Source: Myxococcales bacterium UBA5297 (GTDB lineage: Bacteria; Myxococcota; Myxococcia; Myxococcales; UBA5297). Taken from it: DNA of 7,896 nt. The stretch spans positions 1-7,896 of the forward strand of contig DHSB01000085.1 in assembly GCA_002408385.1 (NCBI GenBank). The letters are read 5' to 3'. Shown piece by piece: positions 5,947 to 7,896 of this stretch; within the stretch, counting starts at the first letter, position 1, and each line of letters opens with the position of its first letter. Below the pieces are notes generated by a model. It searched no databases. It had not been told where the DNA came from and was given only the letters and a program-made list of their open reading frames with translations. Made by a program: the position numbers and the translations under genes.

Positions 5947-7896
5947 CTACCTCAGGCTCTTGGCAACCCTGCGCGCCTCTCTGAGCTCGGCGGCCATCTG
6001 CCGCTCCTCGCCGATGCGCAGCGCCGCCTCGAGCAGCTCCTCGGCCCTCGCGCGGTCGCTCTGCCAGAGCGCCTCGGCCAGGAACGCCCGCCCGGCGATC
6101 GCCGCGTGGTGCTCGAGCGTCGTCTCGCTGCGCCGCACCGCCTCCTCGAGGTCGCGCACGGCCTGCTCGCGCTCGCCCAGGACGAACCGCGCGCGCCCGA
6201 TGCTGCAGAGCGCGGCCGTCTCGTCCTGGCCGCTCTGGTAGTGGCGGAAGATCTCGAGCGCCGGCTCGAGCTGATCGAGCGCGCCCTTCGCGTCGCCGAG
6301 GCTCAGGTCGACCTGCGCGGCGTGCAGCAGCGCGTTGGCGGCGTTCGCCGGCTGGCCCATCTCGTTGTAGATGGCGCGCGCCGCGAGGTAGCGCTCGCGG
6401 GCCTCGGAGGTCTCTCCCGACAGCTCGAGCGCGCGCCCCAGCGAGATAAGCGAGAAGGCGAGGTTGCCGCGGTTCTGGTGTCGTTCGGCGAGCGCGAGCG
6501 CCTCTTTCGCCTTGGGCAGCGCCTCTTCGATGCGCCCGGTCTCGGCGAGCAGCCCCGCGGTCAGCCCGAGGACGATGGGCGCCATGTCCTCGCCCGAGAG
6601 CTGGCCGGCTTCCGAGAGCTCCTCGAGCGCTTCGAGCGGCTGTCCCATCGAGTTGTGGATGCTCGCGCACATGAAGAGCACGCCGGCTCGCAGCGGCGCG
6701 GGAGCTTCCGAAGGGATCTCCGCCTTGGCGCGACGAACGATGGCACCCGCGGCCTCGAGATCGCCTCCGTAGCTCGCGCAGAGCGCGGCGCTCGTCAGCG
6801 CGCGGATGCGCGTGGCGGGATCGGACAGCCGGTCGGCGAGCGCGAGAGCCAGCTCGCGCGCTTCACCGTACGAAGCGAGCCGGGCGAGGCATTCGACCTC
6901 ACCGATTTCGCACTCGGTCCGATCCTGCTCGAGGACCCCGAGGTGACGGGAAGCGGCGCGATAGAGGCGCAGCGCGTCGGCGTAGGCGCCACGCCGCTGG
7001 GCCTGGCGCGCCACCTCCTGGCAACAGCGCGCGGCGTTCGGGTGATCGTCGGCGGCGTCGTAGTGCGCTGCGAGCCGATCCGTCGCGGCGTTGCGCTCGG
7101 AGAGCACCTGGGCGACTCGCGCGTGCAGCGCCCGCCGCTGGTCGGCCGGCAGCCCCGAGTAGATCACCTCCCGGTCGGTCAGCCGCGCGAAGCGGTAGGT
7201 GGGGTGCGTGCCGCCGGTGGTCATCAGGAGGCCCGCACGCGACAGATGCTGCAGCGCCTCGCTCGCCTGCTGCTTGTCGATGGCCCCGCCCTCGCAGACC
7301 GTCGCCGCCAGCTCCGGGGTGAACTCGTGGCCAAGCACGCTGACCATGCGCAGCACCTCGCGCACGATCTGCGGGAGCTGATCGATCTCGGCGTTGACGA
7401 GCGACTCGAGGTCCGGAGGCAGGGCGTGTGCGATGTCCTCGGCTGCGCGCAGCGAGAGCGTCGCGCGACCACCGACTCGCTCGACCAGGCCCTTGGCCAC
7501 CAGCCAGCGCGCCAGCCGCAGCACGAAGAGCGGGTTGCCCCGCGCCCGGGCCTCGACGCTCTCCTCGAGCAGCTCGCTGACCGCCGGCACCTCGAGCGCG
7601 CGGGCGAGCAGGGTGCGCACCGCGGGCCTGTCGAGCGGGTGCAGGTGCAGCAGGGAGAAGCCCATCCCGTGCGACTGGGCCTCCGACTCGATGGTGGTGC
7701 GGTTGGTGGTCAGGACGAACAGGGGCGAGTCGTGGTTCGACTGCAGCGCGTAGGCGAGCAGGTCGGCCGAAGCCGAGTCGGCGTGCGCGGTGCCCTCGAC
7801 GACGACCAGCAGCGGAGCCCTGCGGCTCACCTCGCGTATCAGCCGCGCGGCCAGCAGGCGCGCCGCGCCCGGCTCGGTGTCGCGCTCGTGGCCACA
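5947..7896 (-). CDS. AAA_16-type NTPase with C-terminal TPR repeats (partial, 5' end outside window)
   Basis: The visible part is 649 residues. The frame stays open to the window edge, so the N-terminus, including Walker A and perhaps a kinase or other effector domain, is missing. The first GTG inside (7830) is not a credible start because the preceding 22 codons continue the NTPase domain. Numbering from the edge: a degenerate Walker B, LLVVVEGTAHAD (29-40), where this family usually has an acidic pair and HWAD; the next strand with TTNR (63-66); ARGNPLFVLRLARWL (118-132); the post-ATPase helical segment ending VLGHEF (187-192); and RRALHARVAQVL (254-265). From about 290 to the end are TPR-like helical pairs rich in Ala, Leu and Glu, for example GQPLEALEEL and GETSEARERY. 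Such proteins in deltaproteobacteria are often large Ser/Thr kinase-ATPase-TPR or adenylate cyclase-like signalling regulators; which type this is cannot be told here. It ends AKSLR and converges with the toxin gene. Confidence 0.9.
   Translation of the reverse strand, partial: CGHERDTEPGAARLLAARLIREVSRRAPLLVVVEGTAHADSASADLLAYALQSNHDSPLFVLTTNRTTIESEAQSHGMGFSLLHLHPLDRPAVRTLLARALEVPAVSELLEESVEARARGNPLFVLRLARWLVAKGLVERVGGRATLSLRAAEDIAHALPPDLESLVNAEIDQLPQIVREVLRMVSVLGHEFTPELAATVCEGGAIDKQQASEALQHLSRAGLLMTTGGTHPTYRFARLTDREVIYSGLPADQRRALHARVAQVLSERNAATDRLAAHYDAADDHPNAARCCQEVARQAQRRGAYADALRLYRAASRHLGVLEQDRTECEIGEVECLARLASYGEARELALALADRLSDPATRIRALTSAALCASYGGDLEAAGAIVRRAKAEIPSEAPAPLRAGVLFMCASIHNSMGQPLEALEELSEAGQLSGEDMAPIVLGLTAGLLAETGRIEEALPKAKEALALAERHQNRGNLAFSLISLGRALELSGETSEARERYLAARAIYNEMGQPANAANALLHAAQVDLSLGDAKGALDQLEPALEIFRHYQSGQDETAALCSIGRARFVLGEREQAVRDLEEAVRRSETTLEHHAAIAGRAFLAEALWQSDRARAEELLEAALRIGEERQMAAELREARRVAKSLR

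Overview
The window is very GC-rich and densely coding. It carries a PEGA-like receptor Ser/Thr kinase and an AAA_16/TPR regulator of the kind expanded in Myxococcota and related deltaproteobacteria. That lineage is the likely source, but this rests on gene content and base composition only; no rRNA or marker gene is present.

Layout: (1) Bases 1-410 hold no credible gene. Bases 42 to about 323 are four tandem copies of an 80/58-bp repeat, each with a near-perfect dyad, and a 16-bp inverted copy of the dyad sits at the window's left edge. (2) Bases 411-3183 are a tight two-gene plus-strand operon: a MoxR-type AAA+ ATPase, then 4 nt later a 642-residue protein. The N-terminal third of that protein resembles the DUF5682/TraB-TIKI-like proteins found beside MoxR ATPases; its C-terminal half I do not recognise. 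No VWA partner lies downstream. (3) After about 190 bp comes a membrane-anchored Ser/Thr kinase (3378-5024) with one transmembrane helix, a short internal repeat and a PEGA-like outer domain. (4) A 229-bp spacer with clustered dyads precedes a compact DUF433 antitoxin/DUF5615 PIN-like toxin pair (5254-5859). (5) On the minus strand, converging on the toxin gene, lies the C-terminal part of an AAA_16-type NTPase with TPR repeats (5947 to beyond 7896). Its Walker B region is degenerate.

How they fit together: the MoxR gene and its partner are very probably translationally coupled and act together, the ATPase probably remodelling a client. The kinase and the AAA_16/TPR protein are separate signalling genes. 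The toxin-antitoxin pair is self-contained and may be mobile. The best candidate for something under-described is the MoxR plus DUF5682-like operon with its unassigned C-terminal domain and missing VWA gene; the repeat array upstream is second.
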